DNA of 55,957 nucleotides, taken from Methylomicrobium sp. GTDB lineage: Bacteria > Pseudomonadota > Gammaproteobacteria > Methylococcales > Methylomonadaceae. This document shows, piece after piece, positions 9,145 to 20,339 of the stretch. Within the stretch, counting starts at the first letter, position 1; every line of letters starts with the position of its first letter. The stretch is taken from NCBI GenBank assembly GCA_018333785.1, contig JAGXSU010000133.1:1-55957 (forward strand), given 5' to 3'. The notes under the pieces are model-generated. The model was given only the letters and a program-made list of their open reading frames with translations. It had not been told where the DNA came from and made no database searches. Made by a program: the position numbers and the translations under genes.

Positions 9145-11094
9145 ATGAGGAACTTGGAATTTAAAGAACAACTGCACGAATATTCGCAGTGGCGCAGCCA
9201 ATTGATACAAGCCATTGAAATGTATCAAGAATGGCGGCAACGTTATGCCATGAACGATATTCACAGCACTGAAATGCTGCTCAATATACTTCATGGTCTT
9301 GAATCTGATCGGATTACACTGGCGTTTGTTGCAGAGTTTTCCCGAGGAAAAACAGAACTGATTAATGCTCTGTTTTTTGCAGAAACAGGCGTTCGTTTAC
9401 TGCCCTCATCGCCTGGCCGCACCACGATGTCGCCTACCGAACTTTTTTATGATGAAAAAGGCGGGCATTATATTCGCTTACTCAATATCGAGAGCCGACT
9501 CGAAGATATTTCTCTCAGTGAGTACAAAAAAAAGCCGGAGCGCTGGAACCAGATCGATCTGGATTTTGATTCCCCGACTCAAATGCAGGAAGCATTCAAA
9601 GAGTTAGTCGCCACCAAACGAGTGTCTCGCGAAGTCGCCGATAAACTGGGGCTTTGGAATGAAAAAGAGGCTGCTGAGCAGGGCATCGTCAACCCGGAAA
9701 CAGTGGAGATTCCATGTTGGCGTCACGCGATGATAAGTTTTCCTCATCCTTTACTCAAAGAAGGCTTGTGCATACTCGATACTCCCGGTCTAAATGCGCT
9801 GGGCACCGAGCCCGAGCTGACGCTGAACATGCTGCCCAGCGCACAAGCCATTATTTTTGTCTTAGCGGCCGATACCGGCGTCACCAAAAGCGATCTGGAA
9901 ATGTGGCGTAACCACGTCAGTAATACGCGTGGCGAACGAAAGCAGGGCCTGGCCGTAGTCATGAATAAAATTGACGCCATGTGGGATGATCTGGCCGGTG
10001 ATTCAGGTTATGAAGCATCGATAAAATCTCAAATCAAAACCTGCGCATCCATTCTGAATATTGATGAATCCCTGGTTTTTCCTGCATCCGCCAAGCAAGC
10101 CTTATTGGCTAAAGTCAAATCGGATGATGCCTTATTGAAAAAAAGCCGGTTGTTCGCACTGGAAAACTACCTCGCGAATGACATTCTCAAGCAACGACGC
10201 ACTATTATTCTTAATACTATCAAGCGGGATATCGGCTTCCTGGTCACCGAATCATCGAATTTAACCGATACAAAGCTCAATAATGCCGCCAAACAACTGG
10301 AAGAGTTCAAGAAGATAGATTTTGAAAACCATGAAATGACGGACAAGCTGATGGCGGAAACCCGCGATCGTCAGCAACATTACATGTTGAATATTGAGAA
10401 TTTTCAAGCCAGCAGAAAAGTGTTTAGTGTTCAGGCCAAAATTTTGGTCGACTCCCTGTCTAGCGAACGCATTGATGAAATAATCAAAAATATGCGTATT
10501 GAGATGGCTAAAAGCCTGACGACTTATGGAATGAAGCAGAGCATGCGCAAATTATTCGACGAATTGCGCGATGTTTTGCAGGACTGTGTCGATACCACGA
10601 ATGAAACCCGGAGATTGGTCAAAGCAATTCATAAAAAATTCCAGGATGAATACGGCTTTAAGGAAATAGAACCCCAGTTGTTTTCGATCAAGCAGTACCA
10701 ATTTGAACTGGAACAAATTTTTGAAGAAGGTGAGGCGTTTAGAAACAGCGCACGCACCACCATGACCGAACAAAGCATCGTAATCAATAAGCTCTACTCA
10801 ACGCTGATTAATAGAGCGAGAGCGATATTGAAAACGGCCAACAAAGACGCTACGACATGGTGCAATAGCGTTCTAACGCCACTGATGCATCAGATTAAAG
10901 ACCATAAAAAACAAATTGAAAGCCGACTGCAAATGCTGAGAAAAATCAACGACTCAAAAGGCAGCGTAGCGGAAAACATTGCACAACTGGAACAGGAACT
11001 GGAACCGTTGAAACGACAAAGGAATGAACTGAGCACCATTATAAAAGCCATGCAAATGGAACCGCCTCCCTCAATGATAGAAAATAATCGATAG
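9145..11094 (+). CDS. Dynamin-like GTPase with coiled-coil tail
   Basis: This 649-residue protein has an N-terminal dynamin-type GTPase domain: P-loop AEFSRGKT at residues 63-70, a switch threonine in PGRTTMSPTEL, DTPG at 212-215 and NKID at 274-277. The first P-loop residue is alanine instead of the usual glycine. The remaining roughly 330 residues are charged and helical, with a clear coiled coil at the C-terminus. There is no obvious transmembrane segment, so membrane contact, if any, would be peripheral. Bacterial dynamin-like proteins act in membrane remodelling, vesicle release or stress and phage tolerance; which applies here is unknown. It is a single gene rather than the paired form common in DLP operons. 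Confidence 0.8.
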   Translation: MRNLEFKEQLHEYSQWRSQLIQAIEMYQEWRQRYAMNDIHSTEMLLNILHGLESDRITLAFVAEFSRGKTELINALFFAETGVRLLPSSPGRTTMSPTELFYDEKGGHYIRLLNIESRLEDISLSEYKKKPERWNQIDLDFDSPTQMQEAFKELVATKRVSREVADKLGLWNEKEAAEQGIVNPETVEIPCWRHAMISFPHPLLKEGLCILDTPGLNALGTEPELTLNMLPSAQAIIFVLAADTGVTKSDLEMWRNHVSNTRGERKQGLAVVMNKIDAMWDDLAGDSGYEASIKSQIKTCASILNIDESLVFPASAKQALLAKVKSDDALLKKSRLFALENYLANDILKQRRTIILNTIKRDIGFLVTESSNLTDTKLNNAAKQLEEFKKIDFENHEMTDKLMAETRDRQQHYMLNIENFQASRKVFSVQAKILVDSLSSERIDEIIKNMRIEMAKSLTTYGMKQSMRKLFDELRDVLQDCVDTTNETRRLVKAIHKKFQDEYGFKEIEPQLFSIKQYQFELEQIFEEGEAFRNSARTTMTEQSIVINKLYSTLINRARAILKTANKDATTWCNSVLTPLMHQIKDHKKQIESRLQMLRKINDSKGSVAENIAQLEQELEPLKRQRNELSTIIKAMQMEPPPSMIENNR

Positions 11095-11100
11095 CCTTTT

Positions 11101-11128
11101 TGAAAAGGTGAGTAATTTCACCTTTTCA
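11101..11128 (+). terminator. Stem-loop after the dynamin-like gene
   Basis: Eleven perfectly paired bases surround a 6-base loop (gtaatt), starting 7 bases after the stop codon. No T-run follows, so it may be a transcript-end stabiliser or a weak terminator rather than a canonical intrinsic terminator. Confidence 0.5.
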
Positions 11129-11449
11129 AAGCCTAAGGGCAACAGGCACACCTTACCCGGCTGAATCTCCAACTCGTAGGATGCGGTAAACAGCGTACAC
11201 CGCATCTTTCGCAATTGATGCAAGCCTCACCCCATCCTAAGCCCTCTTAAATCTCCCGCTCATTCTGTAATGGCATTCCTTACTTTAAGCCCTTTCAAAA
11301 TGATTTGAATAAACTTCTGCCCGCACCTGATCACAATACAAGGTAAAATCGTCTCTGAGATTAATGAGCCTTAATGGTCTATTCTTTGCCGAACGAGGCA
11401 TCACTATGACTTGGCTTTACCCAGCCACATTCATTCAGGGGAGAGATTT
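11129..11449. other. Intergenic stretch with one repeat, otherwise nothing recognised
   Basis: About 320 bases lie between the dynamin-like and DUF3014 genes. It contains the GATGCGGT/ACCGCATC repeat described separately. No open frame with a credible start and no RNA gene was recognised. The promoter of the DUF3014 gene should lie in the last 100 bases, but no clear -35/-10 pair could be fixed. Confidence 0.5.
11176..11206. repeat. REP-like palindromic repeat (GTAGGATGCGGT type)
   Basis: The sequence gtaggatgcggt is followed by an 11-base spacer and accgcatc; GATGCGGT (11180-11187) and ACCGCATC (11199-11206) are perfect inverted copies. Similar short palindromes are dispersed between genes in many proteobacteria. 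Only this one clear copy was seen in the window. Confidence 0.5.
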
Positions 11450-12310
11450 GTGGGAAGATATGATTTGTATGAACGAAAAAAGCCAATAGGTTTGATCATA
11501 ACCCTATTGATCATTTTAATGGCCGCACTCGCAGCGGGCGCTTGGTTTTATATTAATCCACAAGTGGTTGAGACCGGTAATTCGGGATTGACGACGCAAG
11601 AGTTAGCCTTGCCTGCTACATCGAATCAGGAACAAGGCGCGCCAGCCAATACACTCAATCTATCGTCAGAAACAGAGCCTAAAATTAGTACGGAAGAACC
11701 TTCTACAGGCAGTGGCCCGGCGTTGCCTGCATTGGAAAATAGCGATGATTTTTTTCGCGAACAGGCAAACCGATTATCACCGGGTTTTAGCCCGTGGTTA
11801 AAAGAGGATGAACTCATTAGAAAAGTGGTCATCATCGTCAACGATTTTTCTCAAGGGCTCCGAATTCACAAGCATATGAAACCGTTTACTTTAACGGAAA
11901 CTTTCATTGCAGAAAAAGATGACCAGGGCCTGTACCTCTCGCCCAAAAGCTATCAACGCTACAATCAACTGGCTTCAGCGATTGACGACATTAATGTTAA
12001 AGATGGATTACAAACCTATCGAACGTTGAATGCGCTTTTTCAACAGATTTTCAAAGAATTCAGCTATCCGGAAAGTTACAGTGTGGATGATCTTTTCCAA
12101 AAAGCCGCTGCCGAACTATTGACTGCTCCGGTCATAGACTCGCGTATTGCTCTGGTCAAGGCCACGCTTGGCTACAAGTTTGCTGACCAAAAACTTGAGA
12201 CGCTTAATCCTGTGCATAAACAAATGATCAGGATGGGGCCTCAAAATACCCGAATCATTCAAAATAAACTGCGCTTGTTGACCGAAGGCCTCGCCAACAT
12301 GTCGCCATAG
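11450..12310 (+). CDS. DUF3014 family membrane-anchored protein
   Basis: This protein of about 286 residues has one N-terminal transmembrane segment (residues about 14-36, GLIITLLIILMAALAAGAWF), a low-complexity linker of some 60 residues and a C-terminal DUF3014 domain of about 190 residues (NRLSPGFSPWLKEDELIRKV onward). The topology suggests a periplasmic domain anchored in the inner membrane. I chose GTG at 11450 because GGGGAGAG lies 4 bases upstream; an in-frame TTG at 11411 has no such site. Function unknown. It stands alone on the plus strand and converges with the hybrid kinase gene. Confidence 0.8.
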   Translation: MGRYDLYERKKPIGLIITLLIILMAALAAGAWFYINPQVVETGNSGLTTQELALPATSNQEQGAPANTLNLSSETEPKISTEEPSTGSGPALPALENSDDFFREQANRLSPGFSPWLKEDELIRKVVIIVNDFSQGLRIHKHMKPFTLTETFIAEKDDQGLYLSPKSYQRYNQLASAIDDINVKDGLQTYRTLNALFQQIFKEFSYPESYSVDDLFQKAAAELLTAPVIDSRIALVKATLGYKFADQKLETLNPVHKQMIRMGPQNTRIIQNKLRLLTEGLANMSP

Positions 12311-12361
12311 CGTTATAAACGGAACCAAGCAGGGACATAAAATGATTTACCCCGGCTTGGT

Positions 12362-15300
12362 TCAACTGCTTGGATGAAACTTAAGCCTGAAATCCTGATC
12401 AGCCAACGCCGGAATTTTATCTTCCGATACCGGCGGACTAAAATAATAGCCCTGAACCTGGTGACAACCTAACCCCCGCATGACCAGTGCCTGCTCGATG
12501 GTTTCCACGCCTTCGGCAACCAGCGTGTAGTTGAGCGCATTGGCAAGTCCGATAATGGCGCCCAGCATAAGCGGAGTCTGATGGCTGGAAAGAACATCCT
12601 GAACAAAGACCTTATCCACTTTGAGTGTATCAATCGGTAGCTCTTTAAGCGAGGCCAGCGATGAAAACCCGCTGCCAAAATCATCGATGGCGATCCTTAC
12701 ACCAATTTCCCTCAGTTGCCTGAATACAGTCAGATAACTTTCCTGTTGCATCGCATTTTCAGTCACTTCAAGTTCCAGAAAACGTCCTGAAATGCCGGTT
12801 TTATGCAAAATTTCACGAACCGTAGCCAATAACTCGGGATCACGAAAATGGAAAGGAGAAATATTGACCGATACGGATAGCGAACTCCAGCCTGCTGCAT
12901 GCCATAAGGCCAATTGTGAACAGGCGGTTGTCAGCACCCATTTTCCCAACTCGATAATAAGACCCAGATTTTCAGCCAGCGCGATAAACTCAAATGGACT
13001 CACTAAACGTCCATCCGGATGCTGCCACCGTATCAAGGCCTCAACACTGACCATTTTGCCGGTTTGCAGTGTAATTTGCGGCTGGTAATACAAGATAAAT
13101 TGCTGCTTTTCAAACGCGTCTCGCAGTTGCTGCTCTTTTTTCATACGCTGTTTGACTTGCAAGGTCATTTCCGGCGTATAAAAAGCAAAGCGTTGTTTAC
13201 CGGCTTGTTTGGCAGAATACATCGCCGCATCAGCGGCCTTCATAATTTCAATTTCATCACGCCCGTCTCGCGGATAGATGGCAACACCGATACTGACACG
13301 CGGCCTAAGCAAGTTGCCATCCAAATTCAACGGCAGGTTGATCTGATTTAAACACCGTGTCGCAACTTCCGCCACACTCTCTTCATCGATGATGTTATCA
13401 ACGATGATGCAAAATTCGTCACCACCCAAGCGTGCAGCAAAATCAATATCCCGGATAACCAACTTGATGCGTTGCGCAATCGCTTTCAAATATTGATCGC
13501 CGACATTGTGGCCAAGTCCGTCGTTGATGTCTTTGAATCCGTCCAGATCAAGATACAGAAACGCAAATTGCTCGTTGCGCCGGGCGGCGCTCTTAATAAT
13601 GCCGTCCATGCGTTCGTGATAATAAGTCCGACTGGCGAGCCCGGTCAGGCTATCGAAATAGGCCAGGCGGTGTATCTGTTTTTCGGATTCTTTTTTATGG
13701 GTTATATCCTGAACGGTGCCGGTGATAATGGGATTGCTTAAATCGGTAATCGCCTCAATCTCCTGATGTACAAAAACAATTTCGTAAGGCGTAATTTGCA
13801 GCCGATATTCGGTATGCTGAATAGAGGGGTTATGAATTGAATTACGAATGATATTGCTGACGAAACTCCGGTCCTCAGGATGAATAAGCTCGAGAAAACC
13901 TTCTAAGGTGTTATTGAACTGACTTGGATTTATCTCGCAAAGTTTTGCCAAATGAGATGACAACTTAAAGTGATTGTTCTTGCTGTCCCAGGTCCAATAA
14001 CCCAAGCGCGCGATACGCTGGGCGGCATCCAACTGGAGCTTGCTGCTTCTAAGTTCAGAGGTGATTTGCCCGGTCCGTAATATAAATTGCAGGCGATGAG
14101 TCAGGATGGTGTAGTTTAACGGTTTGACAACAAAATCCGTGGCGCCGGCGGCAAAGGCCTTATTAATGGATTCGGTGTCACCCAGACCGGTCGTCATAAT
14201 AATGGGGACATCGGCCAAATCCGGAAGCGCTTTGAGTTGTTTGCACGTTTCAAAGCCATCAAGTTCATCCATCATCGCATCCAACAGAATAAGGTCAGGA
14301 ATGGTTTGTTGAGCCTTGACGAGGGCTTCTTTACCGTTCGTTGCCGTTTCGATTTGAAATCCGGACGAGCGTAGCACTTCACTGATCACCATCCGAAAAC
14401 TGGCGTCATCGTCTACCAGCAAGATGTGCTGCCATGACTTTTCGGCCTGGACAGTTTGAGTTAAATGCATTTCAAACGGGTTGATCGCTTCATGTAAAGC
14501 GGCTATGACGGTGGGCAGTTCGTCTGTCAGCGCTTCAACTCTAAGCGGCATAATATCCAATAAATTTTTCTTGGCTTTTGTTTCTATTTCGTCCGCCAGT
14601 TTCGCAATTGAATCGGCGCCAATGTTAGCCGATGCCGATTTAAATGCATGGGCCAATGACGCTAACAAAGGTGCATTTCTATCGTACAGGGCATCCCGGA
14701 TTTTTTCGATTTCTGATGCGGCACTGTTCAGATAAAGTTCGACAGCCTTGTTCAGCAAAGAAGAGCCGTCTTCAGTCCTGATTTCCCGTAATTGGTTCAG
14801 CGTATCGAGGTTTAAAATGTCCAAACGTGATTGATCAATAGTCAATCCGTTAAGAAGAGCGACACCTTGAGGTTTGTCGCTGGGCTTCAACCATTTTTCC
14901 AGCTCCGCCATTATTTGCTTTTTGTTAAATGGCTTGCTGATATAGCCATTCATACCTGCGGCCCGGCATTGTTCCATGATGCCTTTCTGTACGTCTGCAG
15001 TCAGAGCAATAATAGGCAAGGTTTCGTTATTTTTGCCTAACTGCTGACGTATCGTGCGAGTCGCTTCAAAGCCATCCATAGTGGGCATATGGCAATCCAT
15101 TAAGACCAAATCGTAGTGTTTGTTTTTGACGGCCTCGACGGCCTCTTGTCCGTTATTAGCAATTTCCACGTCGCAACCGACCGCTTTGAGCAAGCCTAAA
15201 CCGACTTCCTGATTGATAATGTTATCCTCAGCCAATAAAACGAGACCCTGCAATGACTTAACTGGACTGATTAGAGCATTCTCCATCCCACCATTACTCA

Positions 15301-17377
15301 ACGGGGTGTTGCCGGATAGCTCAAGTAAACATTGCAAAAGTTGCTTTTGAAAGATCGGCTTGTTCAGGGTTCGATAAATACCGTACTCGGAGTATTTTTC
15401 GAAATCCATTCCCAAGGCATCAGAACTTAACATGATCTGCTGCAAGGGTTTAATCATGGGGTCGTTTTTAATGCTTTTGGCAAGGCTCAGCCCATCCATA
15501 TAAGGCATGTGCCAATCCAGTAAAGCAATCTGGTAAGGCTGCCCAAGCGCTGTTGCCTGACGAAGGTCTTGCAGGGCTTTTTGTCCGTTATCGACCGTTT
15601 GAACCTGTATTCCCCAGTAACTCAACAGGTCGAACAAAATATCGCGATTAGTTACATTATCATCAACGACCAGTATTTTCAGATTTTTGAGAACCGAAAG
15701 CTCAGGAAGCCGGTTCTCTGCAAGATTGCCTTTTTGCAATGTCAAACAAAAATAGAAACAGGCCCCTTTGCCCGGCGTGCTGATTAATTGCAGATCGCCG
15801 CCCATCAATTGAACCAGTTTGCGGGAGATGGTCAGTCCTAGTCCCGTTCCACCATGACGCCTTGTAATAGAACCGTCAATTTGAGTAAAACTCTCGAAGA
15901 TGGCTTGTTGCTGCTCAAAAGGAATACCCGGACCGGTATCGGCTATCTCAAATTTGAGCTGTATGCTTTCAGACGTTTCAACAGACTCCAACGGCCGGAC
16001 TTTGAGCTCTACCTGACCCTGTTCGGTAAATTTGATCGCATTGCCCATTAAATTTATGAGAACTTGCCGTAATCGCTCAGCATCGCCTATGACTTGAATG
16101 TGTAAGTCATAGGGCAAATTAAGCAGAAGTTCCAGATTTTTTCTATAGGCCTGATCAGTCAGAATTTCCGTGGTTTCTTCCAGCAAACGGCTTAAACAGA
16201 ATTCTGTTTCGTTGAGCTTGAATTTACCCGCTTCGATTTTGGAAAAATCAAGAATATTGTTGATGATGCTCAACAAAGACTCTGCCGAACGAAAAGCGGT
16301 TTCCGCCAGCCGCTTTTGGCGAGAATCGAGTTCCGTGTTAAGCAACAGTTCGGTCATGCCCAGCACGCCATTCATAGGTGTTCTTATTTCATGACTCATT
16401 GTGGCCAGAAATTCGCTTTTTGCTTTGCTGGCCGCTTCCGCGCCCTCTTTTCCTTTTACAGCTTCTTCGGTGGTAAGTTGTAGCTGAATATTTTTATCAA
16501 ATAGTTCGGCCGTGCGATCGGCTACCTGCCTTTCGAGATGCAGCCGATATTCGTCCAACTGTTTATCGCGGCGCTCTATTTCTCCCAGCATTTTGTTGAA
16601 AACACTGGAAAGCAGGCCAAACTCATCCGTTCCGGATTGAACAACACGGGCGGTGTAATCTTTTTTAGAAGAGACCGTATCCATGACCTTCATTAAATTC
16701 ATCAGGGGCATGGAAAATATTTTCTGAAGCCGCGCAGACAAGAGCAATATCAGCAGTAGGCTGCCGAAAATAGCCAATCCCACGATGAAATAAAAAGTAC
16801 TTAGATCCTTGTTTAACTTAGACAGGTCATTAATGAGATGAACAGAACCGATGATTTGCCCATTCAGCATGATGGGATAGAGCAGATGCAAAAAGCCCTG
16901 GTCATCATACTCAAAATCATCGATAACCTCAGCGGAGCTTGTGCCGCGCCAATAATCGGATTTTAATCGGGCCAGCCAGCCGGATCCGTTTGGTTCAGAT
17001 GCCATATTAAGGGGCTTGGCGAGCTGAGCGATTACTTTGGCTTCAGTCCATGACTTGTGAAAATCCGGATGCTGCTGGAATGTTGCGAAGGGTTGTCCTT
17101 GAAGCGTATAAATATAAACCGCAACAATATCCTTACGCGAAGAAAATCCGGCTAATGACTCTTCCGCCGTTTTAGGGTCGTTAAACGCCAATGCCGCCGA
17201 ACTGTTCCAGGAGAGAACGCTGGCTAAAGAGATCAATTCACCTTCAACAGCCCGCTTGATGCTTTGATATTGAAAGGTCACCATTGCGACTGTGACTAGC
17301 AGCATCGCAAAAATGGCTGTAAAAGCCATTATCAAAATGAGCTTGGTGCGAATTGAAACGTTGCCTATTCTAAGCAT
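12362..17377 (-). CDS. Giant hybrid histidine kinase with Hpt, three receivers, PAS, GGDEF and EAL
   Basis: This 1671-residue inner-membrane protein combines phosphorelay and cyclic-di-GMP domains. Order: TM1 (about 11-34), CHASE8-like sensor, TM2 (about 195-215), HAMP, HisKA (H329), HATPase (N446, DTGPGIP 480-486), receiver 1 (D621), receiver 2 (D761), Hpt (H910), receiver 3 (D1033), PAS (about 1120-1225), GGDEF (1318-1322) and EAL (EAL 1446-1448, DDFGSGFSS). All phospho-acceptor and catalytic motifs are intact, including an inhibitory RxxD site (1309-1312) five residues before GGDEF. The start lies 12 bases after the YfiR-like gene, and the TonB-type receptor gene is upstream. Likely an envelope signal is converted into c-di-GMP control, but the net direction (synthesis or hydrolysis) cannot be read from sequence. 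Confidence 0.93.
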   Translation of the reverse strand: MLRIGNVSIRTKLILIMAFTAIFAMLLVTVAMVTFQYQSIKRAVEGELISLASVLSWNSSAALAFNDPKTAEESLAGFSSRKDIVAVYIYTLQGQPFATFQQHPDFHKSWTEAKVIAQLAKPLNMASEPNGSGWLARLKSDYWRGTSSAEVIDDFEYDDQGFLHLLYPIMLNGQIIGSVHLINDLSKLNKDLSTFYFIVGLAIFGSLLLILLLSARLQKIFSMPLMNLMKVMDTVSSKKDYTARVVQSGTDEFGLLSSVFNKMLGEIERRDKQLDEYRLHLERQVADRTAELFDKNIQLQLTTEEAVKGKEGAEAASKAKSEFLATMSHEIRTPMNGVLGMTELLLNTELDSRQKRLAETAFRSAESLLSIINNILDFSKIEAGKFKLNETEFCLSRLLEETTEILTDQAYRKNLELLLNLPYDLHIQVIGDAERLRQVLINLMGNAIKFTEQGQVELKVRPLESVETSESIQLKFEIADTGPGIPFEQQQAIFESFTQIDGSITRRHGGTGLGLTISRKLVQLMGGDLQLISTPGKGACFYFCLTLQKGNLAENRLPELSVLKNLKILVVDDNVTNRDILFDLLSYWGIQVQTVDNGQKALQDLRQATALGQPYQIALLDWHMPYMDGLSLAKSIKNDPMIKPLQQIMLSSDALGMDFEKYSEYGIYRTLNKPIFQKQLLQCLLELSGNTPLSNGGMENALISPVKSLQGLVLLAEDNIINQEVGLGLLKAVGCDVEIANNGQEAVEAVKNKHYDLVLMDCHMPTMDGFEATRTIRQQLGKNNETLPIIALTADVQKGIMEQCRAAGMNGYISKPFNKKQIMAELEKWLKPSDKPQGVALLNGLTIDQSRLDILNLDTLNQLREIRTEDGSSLLNKAVELYLNSAASEIEKIRDALYDRNAPLLASLAHAFKSASANIGADSIAKLADEIETKAKKNLLDIMPLRVEALTDELPTVIAALHEAINPFEMHLTQTVQAEKSWQHILLVDDDASFRMVISEVLRSSGFQIETATNGKEALVKAQQTIPDLILLDAMMDELDGFETCKQLKALPDLADVPIIMTTGLGDTESINKAFAAGATDFVVKPLNYTILTHRLQFILRTGQITSELRSSKLQLDAAQRIARLGYWTWDSKNNHFKLSSHLAKLCEINPSQFNNTLEGFLELIHPEDRSFVSNIIRNSIHNPSIQHTEYRLQITPYEIVFVHQEIEAITDLSNPIITGTVQDITHKKESEKQIHRLAYFDSLTGLASRTYYHERMDGIIKSAARRNEQFAFLYLDLDGFKDINDGLGHNVGDQYLKAIAQRIKLVIRDIDFAARLGGDEFCIIVDNIIDEESVAEVATRCLNQINLPLNLDGNLLRPRVSIGVAIYPRDGRDEIEIMKAADAAMYSAKQAGKQRFAFYTPEMTLQVKQRMKKEQQLRDAFEKQQFILYYQPQITLQTGKMVSVEALIRWQHPDGRLVSPFEFIALAENLGLIIELGKWVLTTACSQLALWHAAGWSSLSVSVNISPFHFRDPELLATVREILHKTGISGRFLELEVTENAMQQESYLTVFRQLREIGVRIAIDDFGSGFSSLASLKELPIDTLKVDKVFVQDVLSSHQTPLMLGAIIGLANALNYTLVAEGVETIEQALVMRGLGCHQVQGYYFSPPVSEDKIPALADQDFRLKFHPSS

Positions 17378-17389
17378 TATCCATGTCCT

Positions 17390-17992
17390 TCAGGGATTTT
17401 CAGTGATGACATTAGCCACCTTGAGCAAACGGGCGCTCATTATGAACCCCGCTTGCCGAGCTAAATCAAGGTTGATATTCAAGGTTAATTTATCGTTATT
17501 TTTTTGCAGGTTCACGATGCCTTTAAAGGTGGTTAATCCTTCGGTATCGTCGACAGTCAGGATAGGCTTGCCTAATGCTGCAGCGTGAAGCTGAGCGAGT
17601 TGAAGCCTATCCTGGCCGCTGATAAAAACAATATGACAGTCATCAATGTTCCGGTTACGGTTGATATTGATAATGACGACGGAATGCTGGCCAATTTGCT
17701 TGTCTGAAAGCTGCTCGAAGGCTTGTTGCACGATATTGTCACCTATCACGCAGAGCCGTAAATCTTCATCTTCGCTTTTAAATGCATGCTCAGGCCATTC
17801 TGTGAATATCGCAAGATTGAGTGTCACCGCTGTTTTAACCGCAAACTCTTCCAGTGTTTCAGCATTAACGCTCGCGCACGATAATGCGCCCGTCCATAAC
17901 AGGGCGGCAAAGGCAAAAGACCTCGATTTTGAGGGCGTTTGGTTATTTACCCCCCCGATCTTTAGAATGAACTTTGAAATGGCAATCATCAT
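17390..17992 (-). CDS. YfiR family periplasmic protein (DUF4154)
   Basis: This 200-residue protein has an N-terminal hydrophobic export segment ending near the CASVNA region, followed by a YfiR/DUF4154 domain (KTAVTLNLAIFTEWPEHAF, FISGQDRL, ILTVDDTEGL and the GFIMSARLLKVANV end). In Pseudomonas, YfiR is a periplasmic repressor of the diguanylate cyclase YfiN. Here it lies between a TonB-type receptor and the GGDEF-EAL hybrid kinase in one transcription direction, so it probably binds the periplasmic sensor of that kinase or relays receptor state to it. Partner assignment is inferred from gene order. Confidence 0.85.
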   Translation of the reverse strand: MMIAISKFILKIGGVNNQTPSKSRSFAFAALLWTGALSCASVNAETLEEFAVKTAVTLNLAIFTEWPEHAFKSEDEDLRLCVIGDNIVQQAFEQLSDKQIGQHSVVIININRNRNIDDCHIVFISGQDRLQLAQLHAAALGKPILTVDDTEGLTTFKGIVNLQKNNDKLTLNINLDLARQAGFIMSARLLKVANVITENP

Positions 17993-18033
17993 TTAAGAGG
18001 CGCTATAAACCCATTCTAGACGAATACTTTGGA

Positions 18034-20043
18034 CTAAAATTGCCAAGCCAACTTGCCATAGAAACCTCTTTGGTTTTCTTTAGGTTGGACAAAATTTTCA
18101 CTGATATATTCCAGTTGGCTGTCATTCAGTAAATTTTGACCGACTAGCGATAGCTCGACATCTTTGTGGATACGCCAACCCAGGCGCATATCCATCGTGA
18201 TATAGCTATCAACCGGTGAAGAGCCGACTACGGTGAAGGCGCTGGCATCATCGGTATAACGCAGCCAAATATCCCAGCTGATATCCTTCCACGGGTTGAT
18301 TGAAGAGCGTAATGAAACCTTGTGCTGCGGGGAAATAGCCTCTTGATAATACTCACTGTTGTGAAGATGAGTTTCAATAAAGCTGTAACTCAAATCCCAG
18401 CGCCAGTTGTCCCGCATTTGCCAGACTACCGAGGTTTCAACACCGTAAGTCTCTCCCGAATTGCCATTGTCAATAATGAAAGGTTGAGTGATATAGGGAT
18501 TTACCGTCGGCAGGATAGGCTGCCCGGGACTAAATGATCGCAGGCTTTTATAGTCGTTAAAAAATGCCGACACATCCAGAGAAAATAATTTGGCAAAGGT
18601 AAAGCGGTAACCCACTTCATAGGCGAGCAGTTCTTCGGAATCAAAGCTATTAGACCCGTTAACTGTCAATTCAGTAGGAACGCCGAATGGTGATTGTCCG
18701 GCAGGAATGACGCTTCCACGCAGGGTCATATCCGAATCAATACGCGAGGGGATTCTGACCGCTCTGGAAACGGCCGCCCAGGCCTTGTGTGAGGGATGCG
18801 GTGTCCACATGAGCCGTGCGGTGGGCTGATATTCAAAGCCGGTGTAATCGTTATGTTCAAATTTTGAGCCCAGCGTAAGCCACAAGGTCTCATCAACCAG
18901 ACTTATTTCATCTTGTAAAAAAGCACTAAAATATTGGTCACCTCGGTTCTGTGGATCAAAAGAAATTGCGGGTGTCATATCGAACCGGGTTTCCGATTCA
19001 CTATAACGATACCCTCCCCCCCAAATAATGTCATTCCAGCCGTTCAGGGCAAAGCGGTGCTGAAAATCAATATCGTAGGTGTTGCGTAATTCATGAATAT
19101 AGATATCTTCCCGATCATACCGGTCGTAGTAAAGTTGCATGGTATAACTGGAGGTGGATGAAAAGGTATGCTGCAAGCGTCCTAGTACATTTGCGCCATA
19201 GACTTGGGCAGTATCGTTAACAAAAGCGGCGCCATTTGGCGTATCAAATACGGGGTAGTTAAGCTTTTGGTTGAAATTGCTATGGTATGCGTCACCTTGA
19301 ACGGTAAACGCATCCGCATTGGTTACTAATGAATCGACTCTGAAACCGCCTTGCACTTTGTCCCAATCGTCGTTTGACCTGGATTGGTCTTGACTGATTA
19401 ATTCATCTCTTTTGAAGCCTTTCATATAGGCCCGTCCGGTAGTATCTTTACCTAACTGGGTCCCGTAACGTGCAGAACCGAATCCAAGTTCTTCGGTTCC
19501 GCCACCGCCTGTAACCAAACCGCCTTGCGTATCGGCTGAGTGCTTGGTAATGATGTTGATGACGCCGTTGACTGCATTAGCGCCCCATAGCGCGGCGCCG
19601 GGACCTCTGATAACCTCAATGCGATCGACATCTTCCATCATGACATCTTGCATTTCCCAATAAACACCGGAGAATGCCGGGGTATAAATATTCCGCCCAT
19701 CAATCAACACCAGCAGTTTGTTGGCAAAGCGGCCGTTAAATCCACGGGATGAAACAGCCCACTTATTGGCATCAATACGCGCAACATCTATACCGGGAGC
19801 CATCCGTAATGCATCAGGGATAGTGGTAACGCCGGACCGCTTGATGTCTTCATTACTGATGACAAAAATAGCGGCCGGAGCGTCGGAAAGAGACTGGGCT
19901 TTTTTGGAAACGGAGGTTACTTTGACATCTAATAGTTCTTCCAGATCAAGTGCGTAAACATCACTTGCGTCCTCCGCGTTGATAGCCGGTGAGGCAAGCA
20001 TCCAACCTATCAAACCAAATATAAGGATAGCAGTGATATTCAT
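18034..20043 (-). CDS. TonB-dependent outer-membrane receptor
   Basis: This 669-residue beta-barrel protein has a signal peptide (cleaved near residue 23, after AINA), a plug domain (SLSDAPAAIFVISNEDIKRS, GVNVIN-type segment VNGVINIITK, IRGPGAALWGANA) and a 22-strand-like barrel with a terminal aromatic residue (KLAWQF). The DLEELLDVKVTSVSKK segment just after the signal peptide resembles the TonB box region of receptors in which uptake or sensing is coupled to signalling proteins. Ligand unknown; no siderophore or metal genes are adjacent. It is first in a leftward set with the YfiR-like and hybrid kinase genes, 41 bases before the former. Confidence 0.9.
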   Translation of the reverse strand: MNITAILIFGLIGWMLASPAINAEDASDVYALDLEELLDVKVTSVSKKAQSLSDAPAAIFVISNEDIKRSGVTTIPDALRMAPGIDVARIDANKWAVSSRGFNGRFANKLLVLIDGRNIYTPAFSGVYWEMQDVMMEDVDRIEVIRGPGAALWGANAVNGVINIITKHSADTQGGLVTGGGGTEELGFGSARYGTQLGKDTTGRAYMKGFKRDELISQDQSRSNDDWDKVQGGFRVDSLVTNADAFTVQGDAYHSNFNQKLNYPVFDTPNGAAFVNDTAQVYGANVLGRLQHTFSSTSSYTMQLYYDRYDREDIYIHELRNTYDIDFQHRFALNGWNDIIWGGGYRYSESETRFDMTPAISFDPQNRGDQYFSAFLQDEISLVDETLWLTLGSKFEHNDYTGFEYQPTARLMWTPHPSHKAWAAVSRAVRIPSRIDSDMTLRGSVIPAGQSPFGVPTELTVNGSNSFDSEELLAYEVGYRFTFAKLFSLDVSAFFNDYKSLRSFSPGQPILPTVNPYITQPFIIDNGNSGETYGVETSVVWQMRDNWRWDLSYSFIETHLHNSEYYQEAISPQHKVSLRSSINPWKDISWDIWLRYTDDASAFTVVGSSPVDSYITMDMRLGWRIHKDVELSLVGQNLLNDSQLEYISENFVQPKENQRGFYGKLAWQF

Positions 20044-20339
20044 GGCATTTCGGGTCAGGGGAAATCAAAGGGGTGTTGGCCGGTTAAGTTTAGACTAAAT
20101 CCATTAATCCTTTTTTGATGCCCCTAAAATGAGTAGGGGTGATGTGGTTTAGCGCCCTGCGTTAATTAAATGGAATACGCTTATAGGACGACAGGCATTG
20201 GGGTTAAAAATGTGTGAATGCCGCATCTGAAACACTTCAGTTGTTATATACTTCGCGCGGTCAAAAACCATAAAGATCAATGGAAGCTAAATTGCATCTT
20301 GCCTAATACTATTTTTAAATCCGGATTAATTACACCTCT

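Noticed and set aside
20044-20339. Possible regulatory RNA between the receptor gene and ppnN
   Set aside because: No stable paired structure with conserved loops was evident by eye.
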